NCBI GenBank assembly: GCA_033065855.1
Contig: JAVXUO010000069.1
Coordinates: 124,001-188,000, forward strand
Direction of reading: 5' to 3'
Origin: Escallonia rubra
Taxonomy: Eukaryota > Streptophyta > Magnoliopsida > Escalloniales > Escalloniaceae
Length of the DNA: 64,000 nucleotides
The notes below the pieces were generated by a model. It did not search any database. It was not told the origin of the DNA and saw only the letters and a program-made list of their open reading frames with translations. Positions 11,662 through 24,480 of this stretch are shown piece by piece; positions within the stretch are counted from its first letter, which is position 1; each line of letters opens with the position of its first letter. The position numbers and the translations under genes were made by a program.

Positions 11662-12689
11662 TAAATATGTGAATAAAGAAAAACATAAGTTACTTGTACA
11701 AGGTCATGGGTATACCAAACTCACCTACCATATACGTTAACTTTCAGAACCAACACAATTACTTTAAAACTAAAATTACGTTAGCTGCATAAACCTTGTG
11801 ATAGTAATTCTGAAGTATGGAATGTGCAGCTTTAGGGTCCTAAGCTAATTTTGCACTCTTTCCTCTCAATTGTATATTTACAGTCCCTAAAGTCCATGAA
11901 TTTCCCCCTCTTACTCGGGCACTTTGGTTCTTTTTATCTCATTGTACCTATCAAAATAGTATGTGATCCAGAACATATAACCAATTGGCATCAAGTATCA
12001 AAAATCAGTTATCTAATTGAAAGTCAATTGGACCATTTAACCTAAGAATTTCAGTTCATTCTATACGTAGAAAAATTTCTCCACTTTCTCCACATGTCAA
12101 AACAAAACATGCTCAGGAAACAATTTTGGCTTATGTAATGAGGAATGTTGGTGTGTAAACATAGATTGACACTCTAAGCAAGAAAATCGCAAGCATGTAG
12201 CTAATACTATGAAATTGAGTCGCCATTTCTATGGAATCAAATTTGAAATATGTGCACATTAGTAGAAAGAGAGAAACACATATTATAGACTTTAACAATA
12301 CAATATTAAGGCAGCTAGTACTATAATCAATTGACATCAAATATCAATAATCAGATTGCTAACTGAAAGTAAGTTGGCATCAAGTATAAAACATCGGTTT
12401 TCTAATGGGTATTCATGTACATGTAAGAAATAGTAAGTGAATTAAAAGTACCTTCAGTTGAGCCTAAATAGTTCAAAGCCCCACTTTCAATGGATCCCAA
12501 ATACACCAACGTATTTTCCCTTATCAAGCGCTGCCACAAAAGAACCTAACATCATAACTGAAATAGGACTGAAAATGACAAAGAGAAAATAATAAAACAA
12601 AATATATTTGAGTACAAGGGTCAGGCCGTCGACCTAAGACTAATTATAGCCTGACCAGCTGCTATTTTTGCCAATCCATACCTAACACA

Positions 12690-13016
12690 TCAACGCCCTC
12701 ATGCAAACCCACAATATATCAAATGGCACACACATCATTCCCAACAGATTTTTCCTCTCTCCCTTACACATCTACAAACACCAAAAAATTCACGCACTCT
12801 CACTGCCACTAGGGCAGCCCTTTCTCACACCCACATCACCATTCCAACCTCACATCTCACACACAAAACACCACGCACCTGTTGTCGCACGTCACCTTCC
12901 CTTCACCCACCAACACCCCCGCAAATATACATACAATCACCCAAACACTCACACAGTACACAACAAGTTCCCCCATTTCCCCTTACACACACAACACACT
13001 TTATATGCCCAAGCGT

Positions 13017-13051
<35 letters not shown>

Positions 13052-13240
13052 CACAGCAGCAACATCCCCTCATTGTTGTTGTTTCTCCCTTCCTTTTAAC
13101 CCCTTTCACACACATAAAACACCACAAACACACCTCACACGGTACTTCCCTACGACAGTCTCCCTTCCCCTTTCATTTTCACCTCTACACACGCACAAAC
13201 ACCCGCATAGCATCACCTTTTGCAAGTCGAATAACTCATA
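12690..13240. repeat. C/A-rich low-complexity tract with a (CA)n microsatellite
   Basis: The plus strand is almost entirely A, C and T, with many cac and aca runs. A perfect (CA)n lies at about 13016-13048. Long reading frames here are composition artefacts. Confidence 0.85.
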
Positions 13241-14939
13241 ACTAAAAAAAAAGAAGATACATACATATAGGAATACATATATGCAATGTAAATCAGCAAC
13301 AAAGCAAAAAATGAATGGATATAATTGTCAGGGTAAAAAGTGATTATGACAAAAATCACTTGAGCTTTGATCAGACACCTCATACTAATACACTTTTGGC
13401 TTCCACCAAGAAAAAAGTCTAATCATGCCTTATGAAATTCAAGTAGACATCACTTCTGGTGCTCTTCTTCCTTGGCCTTTATTGTCTAGACACAATCTGT
13501 ATTATTGTTACTCATATGACCTATCATACCTTGTTAATAGGCATTAATGTTGCTTCTTACAGAAAGAGAACAAACAACATTTACTAGAATCATTAATGTG
13601 GTGAATTGTTGCACAGTCTCTCTTTATTGCGGATAAATGCCTTTGAAATATGATGATACACACTAACTTCAGATTCCAAGTTCAAACAGTCATGTCACTT
13701 AAAAGCCAATATCCCGAAAACAAATGTTCCTTAATTGTACTCCGTGTGTGTGTGTGTGAAAATGATAATCTCTTGGGCTTAAATTTGTTAATAAGGTGAT
13801 TGTGCAGTTGATCGCCTGGCTACTTTGGTTACCCCATCGCTCAACTTAACTTTTTTACTTTGTCATCATGTCTCGCTACAAGGGCTGCAAGCGAACTACG
13901 CTTGCCATGAGCAAAGCTCGTATTCGTTCATAAAAGGTTTTAAGTGATCGTTCAATTATTCATAAGCGAACTGAACTTGAACATGAAATTTTGGATAATT
14001 TTGCCTTAAAGTTGTTCCCAAATTAAGTTAACCCCTAAAGATCTTCATATTCTTCATTGATCAATACTATATCCTGCTAAATCATATGTCCTAAATCAAC
14101 TAAGACCAACTCCAACCCAAAAAAGCCATCACTGAATAACATGACTTAAAACCAGAATCACACATAATTGAAGCACACCCAAAAATATAAGTTATACAAT
14201 TTTTGTATATCTAATCATAACCTCAACATGAAAAACTGCAATCACATAAAAAAAATTCACCAAACCCATCACAGCAATGACTCCATAATTACATAACCCG
14301 GAGTTTTAACCAGCTAATAAGACAATCTAGACTTTAACAAGACTTTTTCTGAAAAATCCTAGCTAGACTCTATTGATGCAAATGTGTTGGATTTTAGACA
14401 CAAAACTTTGTAATTGACTCATATTCTAATTATGCCATACCATCAATTAGTTTTTCTACCAAATAACTGAATCTAAGGTTCTACCTAACAGCAAAATCGT
14501 GTATGATGTAAACCCAAATAAAAAGAAATGGTATAATTGTTTCACCATACGTTGTGTTGTGCAAAATTTAAAGTAGAAGAATGTACAGAATGATGTGAGT
14601 GATCGACAACAGAAGAGAGAAGAAGATCGTCAGTATGATGTGAGTGATTGACAAAAAAAAGCGAGAAGAATGTCATACCTAGAAGTCGATCTTCAGTGAA
14701 ACTCCAATTGCCCGCAAAATCTCATTCGAGATAGGTTTTGTGCAATTCTAGTTGCCAAAATTTTGCCCGTGAAATTTTCCCGCCTGATCTTTGATCCCTA
14801 TCCCGACGGTAATCAGCCGTGGGGTTTGTGTTTGTGAGATTCAATCACCAAAGATGTGCGGCTATTCCTGATCTTCCACCCAATTCCCATGGTAAGCTTC
14901 ATTACAATTGCGTTCCAATTTCGAGCAGCACCATGGGCC

Positions 14940-15037
14940 ACAGTTCAATATTAACCGTAGGTCTAAGAGGACTTGTACCTACGGTTCCTTGTATACCGTA
15001 GGTTCTTTTGTCACCATAGAGTAGTTTTGGTGTAGTG
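14940..15037. repeat. Right terminal and subterminal repeats of the CACTA element
   Basis: Four CCTACGGT/ACCGTAGG-type motifs precede the inverted CACTA terminus ending gtagtg at 15037. The TSD taa follows. Confidence 0.85.
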
Positions 15038-16560
15038 TAAAAAGTGTGGTTGAGGGATTCAGTAGTCGTGGTTGCTCTGTTAAATATGGAGGGAGGTAGT
15101 AGGCCGACGGCTATGGATGCTAGTGATGGGGCATCGATGGGAGTTAGAGCGGTTTTGAATAGTTGAATTGTATGATAATCGAAACCATATTGTTGTTAAT
15201 TAGGTGGCTTTGGTCGTGGCCATAGGTAGGGTGACCTATAGATGTGGCTGTTGGTGGTAGATGAAGAAGCTAGTGGTAGGTGGGTGTTTGAATTTTGATG
15301 AGGTGGGTTAGAGGAAAGGTTTAATTTCAACAATTATTTCAGGAGATGGTACGGCGACGATCGTAAGAGTTTATACACATAAACAATAGAGAACACCAAG
15401 TCGACCCGACAGTGTGTGAGATAGTGAAAGATGGATGTAGTAGGCTGTAGAGGTGGGTGGGTGTGAAGTGGACATGGTGGTGGGGTGAGAGAGGGGGCTG
15501 CCGGCATGGACCAAGATGAGGGAAGGGGCTTGGGCTGTCGGTGGCGTGGGGTGCGGGAGGGGGCGACGAGATTTCAGATCTGGAGAATAAGTTAGTCTTT
15601 TCTGTTTCTAAAGAAATATGGAGAGAGAAACCCCTTTTATTGGAAATTAGGTTCTTGACCCTGATTAAAATTTGATTTTTGTAAACCCTAATTGAAAATA
15701 TACCCTACAAGAGTAGTATTGCCATTTTAAAAATATGTATTGATGACATATTAAAAATAGTATACTTTTTGGACGGATACTTGACGGATGAACACAAGTG
15801 TTACCTTTTTAACGTTTGTGGTCACGGTATGCTACTTTTTAAAACTTATGTTCTTGACTGTAATTTCAACCTGACCTCAGGAACACTGCTTAAAAAATAA
15901 AATTGATAAAATAAATTATGTTAAAAAGAATCAAGTATTACGGATAAGTAGTTGTCTACTATTAAAGTTTTATTTTGTGTTATTTTTCAACAACTTATTT
16001 ATTATGCCAAGTTTAACTTTAAAAATATATTTCAACAATAGTTTCTTTAATGAATTTTAAAATGTAAAAACCAAATATGTCCTTATATGTATTTATTACT
16101 ATTTAAATATTTTATTTTGTGTTACTTTTAAAAAAAAAATCACATGTCATCATTTTAGATAGTTAGTTATATAACACCAAAAGAGATGTTACAGAAAATT
16201 GCATATTCCCGTTATATATAGTATAGATACAGATTACTTGTTGGATGAGACATGTGAAAACCAGATTACTTGCTCCAAATTGCTCCAAATGTTTTCTATG
16301 CTAGGCCAACTAAGCCAGCTCCCCAATACGGATCCCCCAAAGCATTCAACTCTAAATTAATTGGCAATAATCAATTGATAATAAGAAGAAGGTCACACGA
16401 AAATTCACGAGAGCATCCCAATTCAAAATCGACTGAAAATAAAAGAGACGCAAAACTTATATATTGAAATAGTAATTATTGTTTTTTTGATGTGGGAATT
16501 ATATCTAGACACATACGCTCCCCACATATAGCTGAGACTTTTTTGAGTGGGTCAAACGCG
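15038..16560. other. Intergenic sequence, no gene seen
   Basis: A G-rich stretch at 15060-15600 is followed by an AT-rich stretch to 16560. I find no coding frame of credible composition and no repeat boundaries I can support. Confidence 0.5.
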
Positions 16561-17163
16561 TAAATGAATTAAATTATGTAACTGTAAATTAATTTTAAAA
16601 AATTATCGATCTGCTGGGCTTCGGATCGACCCGCTGCTTCAACGTTGATATATTTTTGCCTACAAGCTTGAGCGTATGTGACGAAAAGAAGGCGGCAAGA
16701 GTACTTCATCATGGCTTGCAATTTAGAGTACCGCTCAGATCTTAAACAAATTAAAACAAAGTTGATCCCGCTGCCATAGCAATTCGACAGCTGAAGTTGA
16801 TAATTTTGAAACAGAAACTTAAAAGAGTTGGATGAAATCACTTTAAAGTCTTAAAAGCATCTTGAGACATGTAATTGTAACCTAAAATATCAAGAGATGA
16901 GGCCTCCCTCGGAAAGAAGGCATTCACGTCTTCTTCAGGGCAGCAGACAGAACTGCAATGGTGGACTCCATGGTCTTGAACTTGCACCAAAAGCATGATT
17001 CCTGGGCAAACATTGATAGAGAAACTTTCTTTAGATACAAAGGAAGTCATCTAATGATGGTGAGTTAAACAAGACGCAGATGGAAGCTGCAACCCATGAT
17101 GAGGGAGATAAAAAAACTTACCAGTCACTAGGAAGATCAATCTGGCTCTCACCTCACAAGTGA
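16561..17163 (-). other. 3' flank / likely 3' UTR of the F-box gene
   Basis: Downstream of the F-box stop a strong donor (CTG|GTAAGT, intron start at 17121) lies 41 nt past the stop codon. It can pair with an acceptor (TTGCAG|TTC, exon start at 16952), giving a 169-bp 3'-UTR intron. The distance is below the usual limit for nonsense-mediated decay. This is predicted from splice-site sequence only. Confidence 0.4.
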
Positions 17164-18330
17164 CTAGGAACAAAGGGCAGCTGGAAGTAGAGAAACAAAA
17201 CTAGGATTGATCCAAAAACAATTGAACTTCTTAGGTAAGTCAGGGATGTCAAGAGTCGAGTACATGGGCTCACTTCCGGGTGAAAAACGGACGAAACAAT
17301 CGCCGTTGACATTCTTCCAGGTGCTCAACCACCACAGGAAACTTTCTTCATCGAGTGGGCGAAGAGTTTCAAAGAAAGACTTGCGATCCCACTTTATTCT
17401 GGTATCGTAAATCTGTGTGCAATTCTCATGGAAATACAGTTCTCCAACCTTGTCTCCCATCAAAACCCATTTTTTCAACAGATTATGATCATGCTCAAGC
17501 AAAGCAAGACATCCCTCTAATTCCAACATTTCCACACGAGGTTTCTTTTCACGGGGTTTGTCTCCGTTCTCTGGCAACGCGATTGCTTGAACGTTCTCCC
17601 TTCTGAAATCAAGAGCAACGATGCATATGTCCCACGACTTCTTAGCACTCTTCCTTACCATCTGCAGGTAAAAATCCCCATTGCAGAATAGTGCCCCGGA
17701 TGCATTCCAACCATGTGTCTGGACATTTATTCCTCTCCATACACTCTGCCCAAAGGAAAGGATCTCCAGCCTGCTTTCTTTATCCCCCCTTCTAAACTTG
17801 TAGTATCGGAAAACTTTGTACCTTCTCGTGGAGGAATCAAAGCCCACGGTAGCAACATATTCTGATAAGGTGCGTTGTTTTGAATCCGAAGATGGCAACC
17901 TCATATACTCCCCCGTGATGGGATTCCAGAGGCACAGAGGATCTAGTCTACCATCTAAAGTTCCAATACAAAGCAAACCATTGAAAGAAGACATAACTTT
18001 AATGTTTCCCCATGGCATTTTGTGAATGGGAATTCGCCTAGTTACACGTTCTTCAACATCCACTAGACGTATTTGGATCGTTGCTTCACTAATCTCTTTT
18101 CGGCCTTGGGGCACGAGGATGAGCTGACTTTTTGATCGACTCAGATGTACTCCAATAAAGGCTGGATCCTTTATGGCAGCATACCAGCTTTTGCAAACAA
18201 GTTTGCATACTAAGATCGACTCTAATGGAAGTCTCGACAGGATATCAGAGAATACCCCTGCCATCAAGTTATCTATCCTCGATTCTAATTGAGGATCGCA
18301 CTTGATAAACTTTCTCTTATAGTTCACCAT
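17164..18330 (-). CDS. F-box protein with F-box-associated (FBA) domain, 388 aa
   Basis: F-box proteins are the substrate receptors of SCF ubiquitin ligases: the F-box binds SKP1/ASK and the C-terminal domain recruits the target. Residues about 24-65 form the F-box (FSDILSRLPLESILVCKLVC followed by KSWYAAIKDPAF). An F-box-associated region follows, with the family signature FNGLLCIGTLDG...LCLWNPITGEYMRLP and then VGFDSSTRRYKVFRYY. The length (388 aa) is normal for the F-box/FBA family, and the frame is intact in a single exon. The start is ATG at 18330; an in-frame TAA lies eight codons upstream, so no longer form is possible without splicing. A good acceptor (CTTTCAG at 18371) just upstream suggests a spliced 5' UTR. 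The substrate is unknown. This is the only clearly intact host gene in the window. Confidence 0.93.
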   Translation of the reverse strand: MVNYKRKFIKCDPQLESRIDNLMAGVFSDILSRLPLESILVCKLVCKSWYAAIKDPAFIGVHLSRSKSQLILVPQGRKEISEATIQIRLVDVEERVTRRIPIHKMPWGNIKVMSSFNGLLCIGTLDGRLDPLCLWNPITGEYMRLPSSDSKQRTLSEYVATVGFDSSTRRYKVFRYYKFRRGDKESRLEILSFGQSVWRGINVQTHGWNASGALFCNGDFYLQMVRKSAKKSWDICIVALDFRRENVQAIALPENGDKPREKKPRVEMLELEGCLALLEHDHNLLKKWVLMGDKVGELYFHENCTQIYDTRIKWDRKSFFETLRPLDEESFLWWLSTWKNVNGDCFVRFSPGSEPMYSTLDIPDLPKKFNCFWINPSFVSLLPAALCS

Positions 18331-21300
18331 TTGCAAATATTCGCTTGCTAGTTATTTCTCAGGGGAATGACTGAAAGGAGACAGATTTCTGTGAGTACGT
18401 AATAGTATCAGGCAATGCATAAAAGAGTAGAGGCAATGCAAACAGAGCTTAGACTTCCTCATAAACATGCATTCAGATATAAAAAAAAGTTAAATGGACA
18501 TACATTACCATTTGTTTATGTAATTGTGTCACAGTTATTCAGAATAGACAACTCAGGGTAATGAGGGAAGTTCCTAAATGCTTACTATAATCTACATTTA
18601 TGAAACAATAAAAAGAAAATAAGCCTCCTCAATAGGATGCATTGCAATAAATACTGAGTTTTCATTAAAAAGAGAATAAACCAGCCATTTCATCATAAAG
18701 TTTGCAGTATTATCACGTACCAACAAACCAAAAAGTATCTGAAAATGATTAGTAAGATGAATTACTTGCCAATAGTTTAAAAAAGCCAGAGTGAGAATTT
18801 CATTTACACCAAAACCAGAAATATATACGGTCATGCAAAAGGCTAAACTGAAGGTTGAGCTTTCTATTTAAGTACACCTTGTTAGTTGTATGAGGTTTAA
18901 TTCACCTTCAGTAACGAATTAGAGTTCTAGAATGTCTATTGCTTTGGACAATTAGAGAAGCTGCATAAACACATTTTAGAGGTTTATTGATATTTTCTTA
19001 TATTTACTCCAAAAAGTGTTTTGATCTAATGCATTATATATCTTTCTTTTTTCTGTTTCAAACAAAATATTAGTACCGCAAATTCAGTGCGAGAATCAGC
19101 TTTCCTAGCTCCTATGGTCGATGCTCCAGGTATATGAAAGCACTTTCTTGGTTTGCACCCGTGTTGGTAGCATGTCTGTGCCTTGGTTCCCTTCCCTCAT
19201 CATCTAAACGACGTTGGAGCTTGTGTCGTGAAGAAGGAATACATAAAACCTTCTTGCCAGTGCTGCTTAACGACCACAAGAACTACCTCCTCTTTCATCA
19301 TTAATATGGCTGCTAGATGCTTCATCTATACCAAAAGGTTCAATCTATAAGCAATCTTATCTTCAAAGTATGGAACAAAATCAGCAGTCCTAAAATCATC
19401 TCGTCATTTCTCGTGGCATAAAGCCTTATTACCGACTCTTCCTGTTGGTTTTTCTTATTAAACCACTTCCAACTGAAAATTAACGACTGTAGATTCCTTC
19501 AAGGACCTCTTTTCCCACTCTTGAGAACTCAGCAGTATAGACCAAATCAAATTGGTTTCCTTCATAAAGTTCACTTTCCCTCTAGACTGTCTTCATATTT
19601 TATCTTCAGGCTTCAGTTTTGGATGATGATAGCAGTTTCCATCTCCAAATGTTGCGAGAACAAACTGCAGACTTTCTTGCATTACAATTTTTAGATGAGT
19701 TTCTGTCAATCTTTCTAGCGAAAAGGATATCTACTTAGCTTATCATTTACTTGAGGTTTGCATGTTAATTATTTGGCATCATTCCATTTTCTCGAAAAGT
19801 GTTTGCTATGCCAATAGAGCATGGCATTGCTGAATCTCCTATTTCGACACCCAAACTAATCCTATTTCCCAATCTAATATACATGTCCTCCATAACATTG
19901 TTTTATTTGACCACTAAGTCATTCTTTGTATTCATAATTTTTATTTCAATGGTCTAATACTGTTAGTTACACGTTACACTCTCTTCCAAGTATAACTATT
20001 TATAGAATCAGCTTTTGATATAAATAGCACCACTTTTCAATGTCATATTAGCTCCTTTCCTTCACTTGCTAATGTTTTATTGTTTCAGGTTTCTATTAAT
20101 ATAAACATTGTGATGTACAACTTGCCTATTTTTTACTACATATGCAGTCAATGGATAGACTGCTAGGGAAAGATGAACTTCCAATATTTCTATATTTGCC
20201 ATCTCCAAACCTGCTATATTGGCTTAAGACTACCCTTTTTATACCAAAAAAATTAATTGCGTTTATATCATACTTGACCAAGCAAGTACAATATCCACCA
20301 AGCATTTGATTACTCACTGAAGCATACTTTTATGCCTTTACAATATGGCATGCAAAAGAATATAGGGGAACGTCGTGCATGAACAAAAGAAGGTAATAGC
20401 AGAAAAGAAAAGTGTCTAGCAACTTGTATGCAAGATCAGACATTAGGTAACATTGATTATAGTGGCTGCATGATAATGGCCTAATTGTTACTTCCAGATC
20501 CAGGCATTATGTATACGACTAGAAAATGAGACTGCAAAAGGAATATCACCTGTAGAACGATGGAAACTGCAAGGGGTCTTCTTTGATTGCTTAGTGAATA
20601 TCACGATATGGCTGTTCTGTCGCTGCTCAATAACTATCAAGGTCTGCGCTGGAAATTACTAGTCAACTATGAGGGTAACCATTTTGAAAGCTAGAGTACT
20701 AAAAAAACATAGTGGAACATAAGCTAAAGAAGCTGAACCTCAGCTTGCAGTTAGAAATTCGTCTTCAAAAAAGAAAAGGTGTGAATGGGTGTTAGCTCTA
20801 GGAAAACAGCATATGCACAAGGGTAGGCATTCAGAAGCAAAGACTGCAACTTATGCAACGCAAAGCAGACCTGTACAGGAGACATAATACACAAAAAGAT
20901 CTCAACAGTGTCTATAAGAGTATTCGAATGTTATTTTTAGATATAAAACTAACAGATACAATTATAATTGCAATCCGAGTTACTTAAATCACACATGTCA
21001 GGTTTGCTCGTGCTTCAACACTTTATGTATAACTTACATACATGAACATGATAGGAGAAATCGAAAAATTATCAAAACTCATGTATCATAAGCTGTATAT
21101 ATGGCATGAGCTGATCGACAGTTCTTTGAATTTTGCAGCTGTGAATATACCTGCGTCTCTTGAAATGAATATGCCGCCAAAGACTTAAGAAACTTGCATA
21201 TGTTTTGGCATTGATTTTAATCCCCAGAATCTGCACCTAGGTAAACTTTTGCATCCACCAATTTAGTTGATTTTAAAGCATTTTTAATGTATCGATACCT

Positions 21301-21940
21301 AAAACTCTATTCCGTGATTGGCAAGTAGAACTGAGTGAAATAAGAGTTTCTTAACAATGACAGCTTGATTTACTAATTCCACAGGGGACTACTTATAAAC
21401 ACCTCTCACGAAACATGCTCCTACTCCTAAATATACTCGTCGTAGCAATAAATGGAATCTTTCTCCTATCGAATCTCTTATCAGTTACATTATGGAATAG
21501 AATTTCTCGAATAAGGAAAAAGATAACAACAAAGAAATCACCTCTTCGATGGCGGGAAAGCTATAACAAGAACGAACTCCAATGAAGTCAAACGAGCAAA
21601 CTTGCACCCATACAGGAAGAACTAAAAGAGAATGAACAAATTTGGCGATCAGATTAAGAAACCGATAATGTCATGAGCAATCATCCTTCATGTGATAGAT
21701 ATAAGACCAAAAAAAGGGGGATCCTTGAAAAAAAAAAATACATACAACTCAAGAACATAAAATCTTAACCTAATCAATTAAATCTCTTAGATCTAAAAAG
21801 GATCACCTATCGACAAACAACCACTGTTGGATCAGAAGATTCAAATCGTGGCGGTAAAGTTACATTGAAACAAACCCTAACAATCTCCATCTCTATCTGT
21901 GACTCGCACAACATTTATGGGAAAGAAAAGTAGAGTGAAA
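18331..21940 (-). other. 5' flank of the F-box gene, probably leader introns
   Basis: There is no coding frame of credible composition. Minus-strand acceptor CTTTCAG (18371-18377) precedes the start codon. Possible donors occur at about 20551 (CTACAG|GTGATA) and 21151 (GCAG|GTATAT), so non-coding leader exons are possible. The remainder is AT-rich. Confidence 0.35.
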
Positions 21941-21946
21941 AGACCG

Positions 21947-22520
21947 GATTAATCAGATGACAAGACGAAAGAGATCGACTAAACTTAGAGCGATCAAATC
22001 TCAAAACTAACCCTAACAGTCTCCATACACACACACACCCATATGAGAAAAAATAGAATGATCAAGTCAGATTGATCAGATGACAAGAACAAAGAGGTCG
22101 ACTAAATTTAGAGCCATCAAAACTCAAAACTAATGCCGAAAATTCCCACTCAAGAGGGAAAATAGAATGTACAAATCAGATTAATCAGATGACAAGCAAA
22201 AAGAGACCGACTTGGTTGAGAACGATCATAACTCAAAACTAACCCTAAAGATCTCTCTATGTTCCTCTCTCCAATTTACATTCACACACCAATACACACA
22301 CATGAAGAAAAATAAAAAGAACAGATAAGATTGATCAGATGACGAGACAAAAGAGATCGACTAGATTCATGGATCAAACTCAAAACTAACCCTAGCAACG
22401 ATCCCTCTCTCACTCACTACCACGGGCGCGCACACACATGTCAAACGAATAGGAAGTAAAAGTTTGACGAGGCAAAAAATCTGATGAACAGATGACGAGA
22501 CAAAAGAGATTGAAAGCCGA
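21947..22520. repeat. Five-copy diverged tandem repeat upstream of the F-box gene
   Basis: A core beginning GATTRATCAGATGACRAG, then an AAGAGATCGACT-type segment, then ACTCAAAACTAACCCTAA, recurs at 21947, 22070, 22179, 22329 and 22481. Spacing is 109-152 bp. Copies are separated by CA-rich linkers of differing length. Confidence 0.85.
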
Positions 22521-22773
22521 TCAGTTCCCTGTGAGATATGAAGATGGAGATAGACATGTAAAATTCGAGTTTTTACCGGATAAATGACGAATCTGAAATC
22601 TGTGATAAGAGCCGACTGAAAAGATATAACCCGCTTATCTGATCAACACAAAAAGTAAAAAACAATCAGAAACACCGGACTAAAAATTCGATCAGCAGAT
22701 TTAGATGGCAGCCAAAGTAGAAATGTACCACCAGATTCTTATCTATCTAGGTTTAAAACATATATAACTATTT

Positions 22774-22803
22774 TGCATGCGCGCGCGCACGCACGCACAC
22801 ACA
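22774..22803. repeat. 30-bp perfect purine-pyrimidine alternation
   Basis: A run of TGCATG, then (GC)n, then (GCAC)n and (CA)n alternates without a break for 30 bp. This is the sequence class with the strongest tendency to form Z-DNA. Confidence 0.8.
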
Positions 22804-22827
22804 GATGCAGAAAGAAAGAGATGATAC

Positions 22828-22983
22828 CCTTTGTGCTGCACGAAAGATTCCTGGTTTTGATTGCTCGAACCAGCCAGGTTTTGGTATGAGAGGCCCTTTG
22901 AGTTCACTCTTGCAGGGTTTATGTAATGCCTCACAGGGGCTCACTCGTCCTTTCGGCTGACCTTGCTTTCTTCCAAGTGGCAT
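22828..22983 (-). other. Possible first exon, unknown product
   Basis: From ATG at 22983 the minus strand encodes a compact basic peptide (MPLGRKQGQPKGRVSPCEAL onward, about 52 residues). A possible donor at AAAGG|GTATC follows. Composition looks coding, but no domain is recognised. It could be the first exon of a separate gene or an upstream ORF in a leader exon of the F-box gene 4.5 kb away. Confidence 0.3.
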
Positions 22984-23040
22984 TTTCAAAAGACACCCGC
23001 CAAAGTCCTACCTGTAGCGTTAATGTGGACAAGGGGTTGA

Positions 23041-24480
23041 AATTTTCCTCTATTCTTTTTTTCTCTCTTTATTGAACAAAAAGGGCTAAGAGTTCTTCTT
23101 TTTCTCTTGGTAAAAGCCTCCTCTTTTTTTCTATGCAAGATCACATGTTAGAGTTTTATGGAAGATATGCAGGATTGAGTAGTTAAATTTTCGAAATTTG
23201 TTATCAAAGGGTTTGTATGTATGCTTTGTGATGTTCAATAGGAAAGCGTAGAATCGACATGTATATACATATCGAAACTAGCTCGTTTAGAGGGGATGGC
23301 GAGCTGTATGTATGTTTCATAGTGTTCATTAGGAAAGCGTAGCGAAGAAGTAATCGACTTATATGCATATCCATATTTGTACTAGCTTATGAGGAAAAAG
23401 CGTGGATTATAATCATTTTGTCGAGTACTTTCGTGATAGTGTAAATTAATTGAATATAGCACGATCACCACAAGATATTGATTACAAGTTTGCTCGCATA
23501 ACTTTGTAAGTTAGATTAGGTTTTTATTGGGTTAAATAGTCGAACCCAAGAAAATGTTGACTTTTACGTAATTCTATCGCCACTTTTGGCAGACACTAAC
23601 CCGACCACTTTTTGCAACCATCGTCGCCAGCTGCTGACAGCCCCTAACCCCTCCGCCGCCACTTCCCACCGATCAACTAGCGACCATGTCGAGAGTGGAG
23701 AGTTGGCTACAACGACTGCTGATGGTGGGAAGCAGTGACACGCCGGCGGTTGAGGCAGTGGTGACACGCCGGTGGTTGAGGCAGTGGCACAGTGGAGTCG
23801 ACAACGGGATGTCACGGTATTGGTTGTGTTGGTGCCAGAGGAGGGGGTGTTAGTGGTGGATAGCAAGGTTGAAGCCACCTTGTAGAGAGCTCGGTAGTTA
23901 TATATGGTACTAAAAGATTATGTACATGGTGGCAGCTTATTTGATAGGGTATGCATGTATTGCCTTTTTTTTATCAAGGTTTGTAACCTAACTGAAGTGA
24001 CAAAAAGGACGAAGCTAGTTGATCGTATAATATTAAGGGACCAAGAGTGCAAGAATTAGTCCAGGGACTAATTGAACGACACGTTAATAGATTAGGGACT
24101 AATTAAGAAATACATTAATAGTTCAGGGACCATAAGAGTGTGTTTGGATGATGCAATTAAACTGAGGATTTCACTTTTATAGAGGATTTGAAAATACATC
24201 ATACCAAATTCTTTGTTTGGATTATGATGAGATGGATTTACAAAATTTTAGGAGGGATTTGAAAAGGGAATTTGGTGTGCTAAAATCCTCTGTAGAAACC
24301 AGACTAGTTATTTGGCAAATCTTTTCCACAAATGTAGGTCTAATTTTGGAAAGACCAAGCATGGTAAGTCGTATTGCTTAGGCCAAGCATGGTAATTAGT
24401 GTGCGTGTGCGTGTGCCTGTCTGTGTCTCTCTACAATGCACACTTACATATGTATTTCGATTTTTTGTAAGCCAATACCT
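23041..24480. other. Intergenic sequence, possible MITE fragment
   Basis: No gene is seen. The stretch 24010-24310 (repeated 'agggact/agggacc' phrases, then gtgtgtttggatg and gaggatttgaaaat) has the look of an eroded miniature element, but I could not define terminal repeats. Confidence 0.35.

Larger units (their letters stand above)
7483..15037 (-). mobile_element. CACTA (En/Spm) transposon, 7.56 kb, TSD taa
   Basis: The left end is CACTACAAGAAAAACCAGC. The right end, read on the other strand, is CACTACACCAAAACTACTC. The 3-bp target duplication taa is found on both sides (7480-7482 and 15038-15040). Subterminal regions are filled with direct and inverted CCTACGGT-type motifs, where the element's transposase would bind. 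I recognise no TNP2 transposase inside, so the copy is probably non-autonomous. A small acidic exon near the left end (8217-8267) suggests that any transposase-type gene runs on the minus strand. The rest is unrecognised or duplicated cargo. Confidence 0.9.

Noticed and set aside
12701-13245. His/Thr/Pro-rich frames of 116-119 codons
   Set aside because: Produced by the CA-rich tract and (CA)n microsatellite.
23564-23878. 104-codon minus-strand frame, Ser/Thr-rich
   Set aside because: Composition looks random, there is no domain, and no splice or promoter context supports it.
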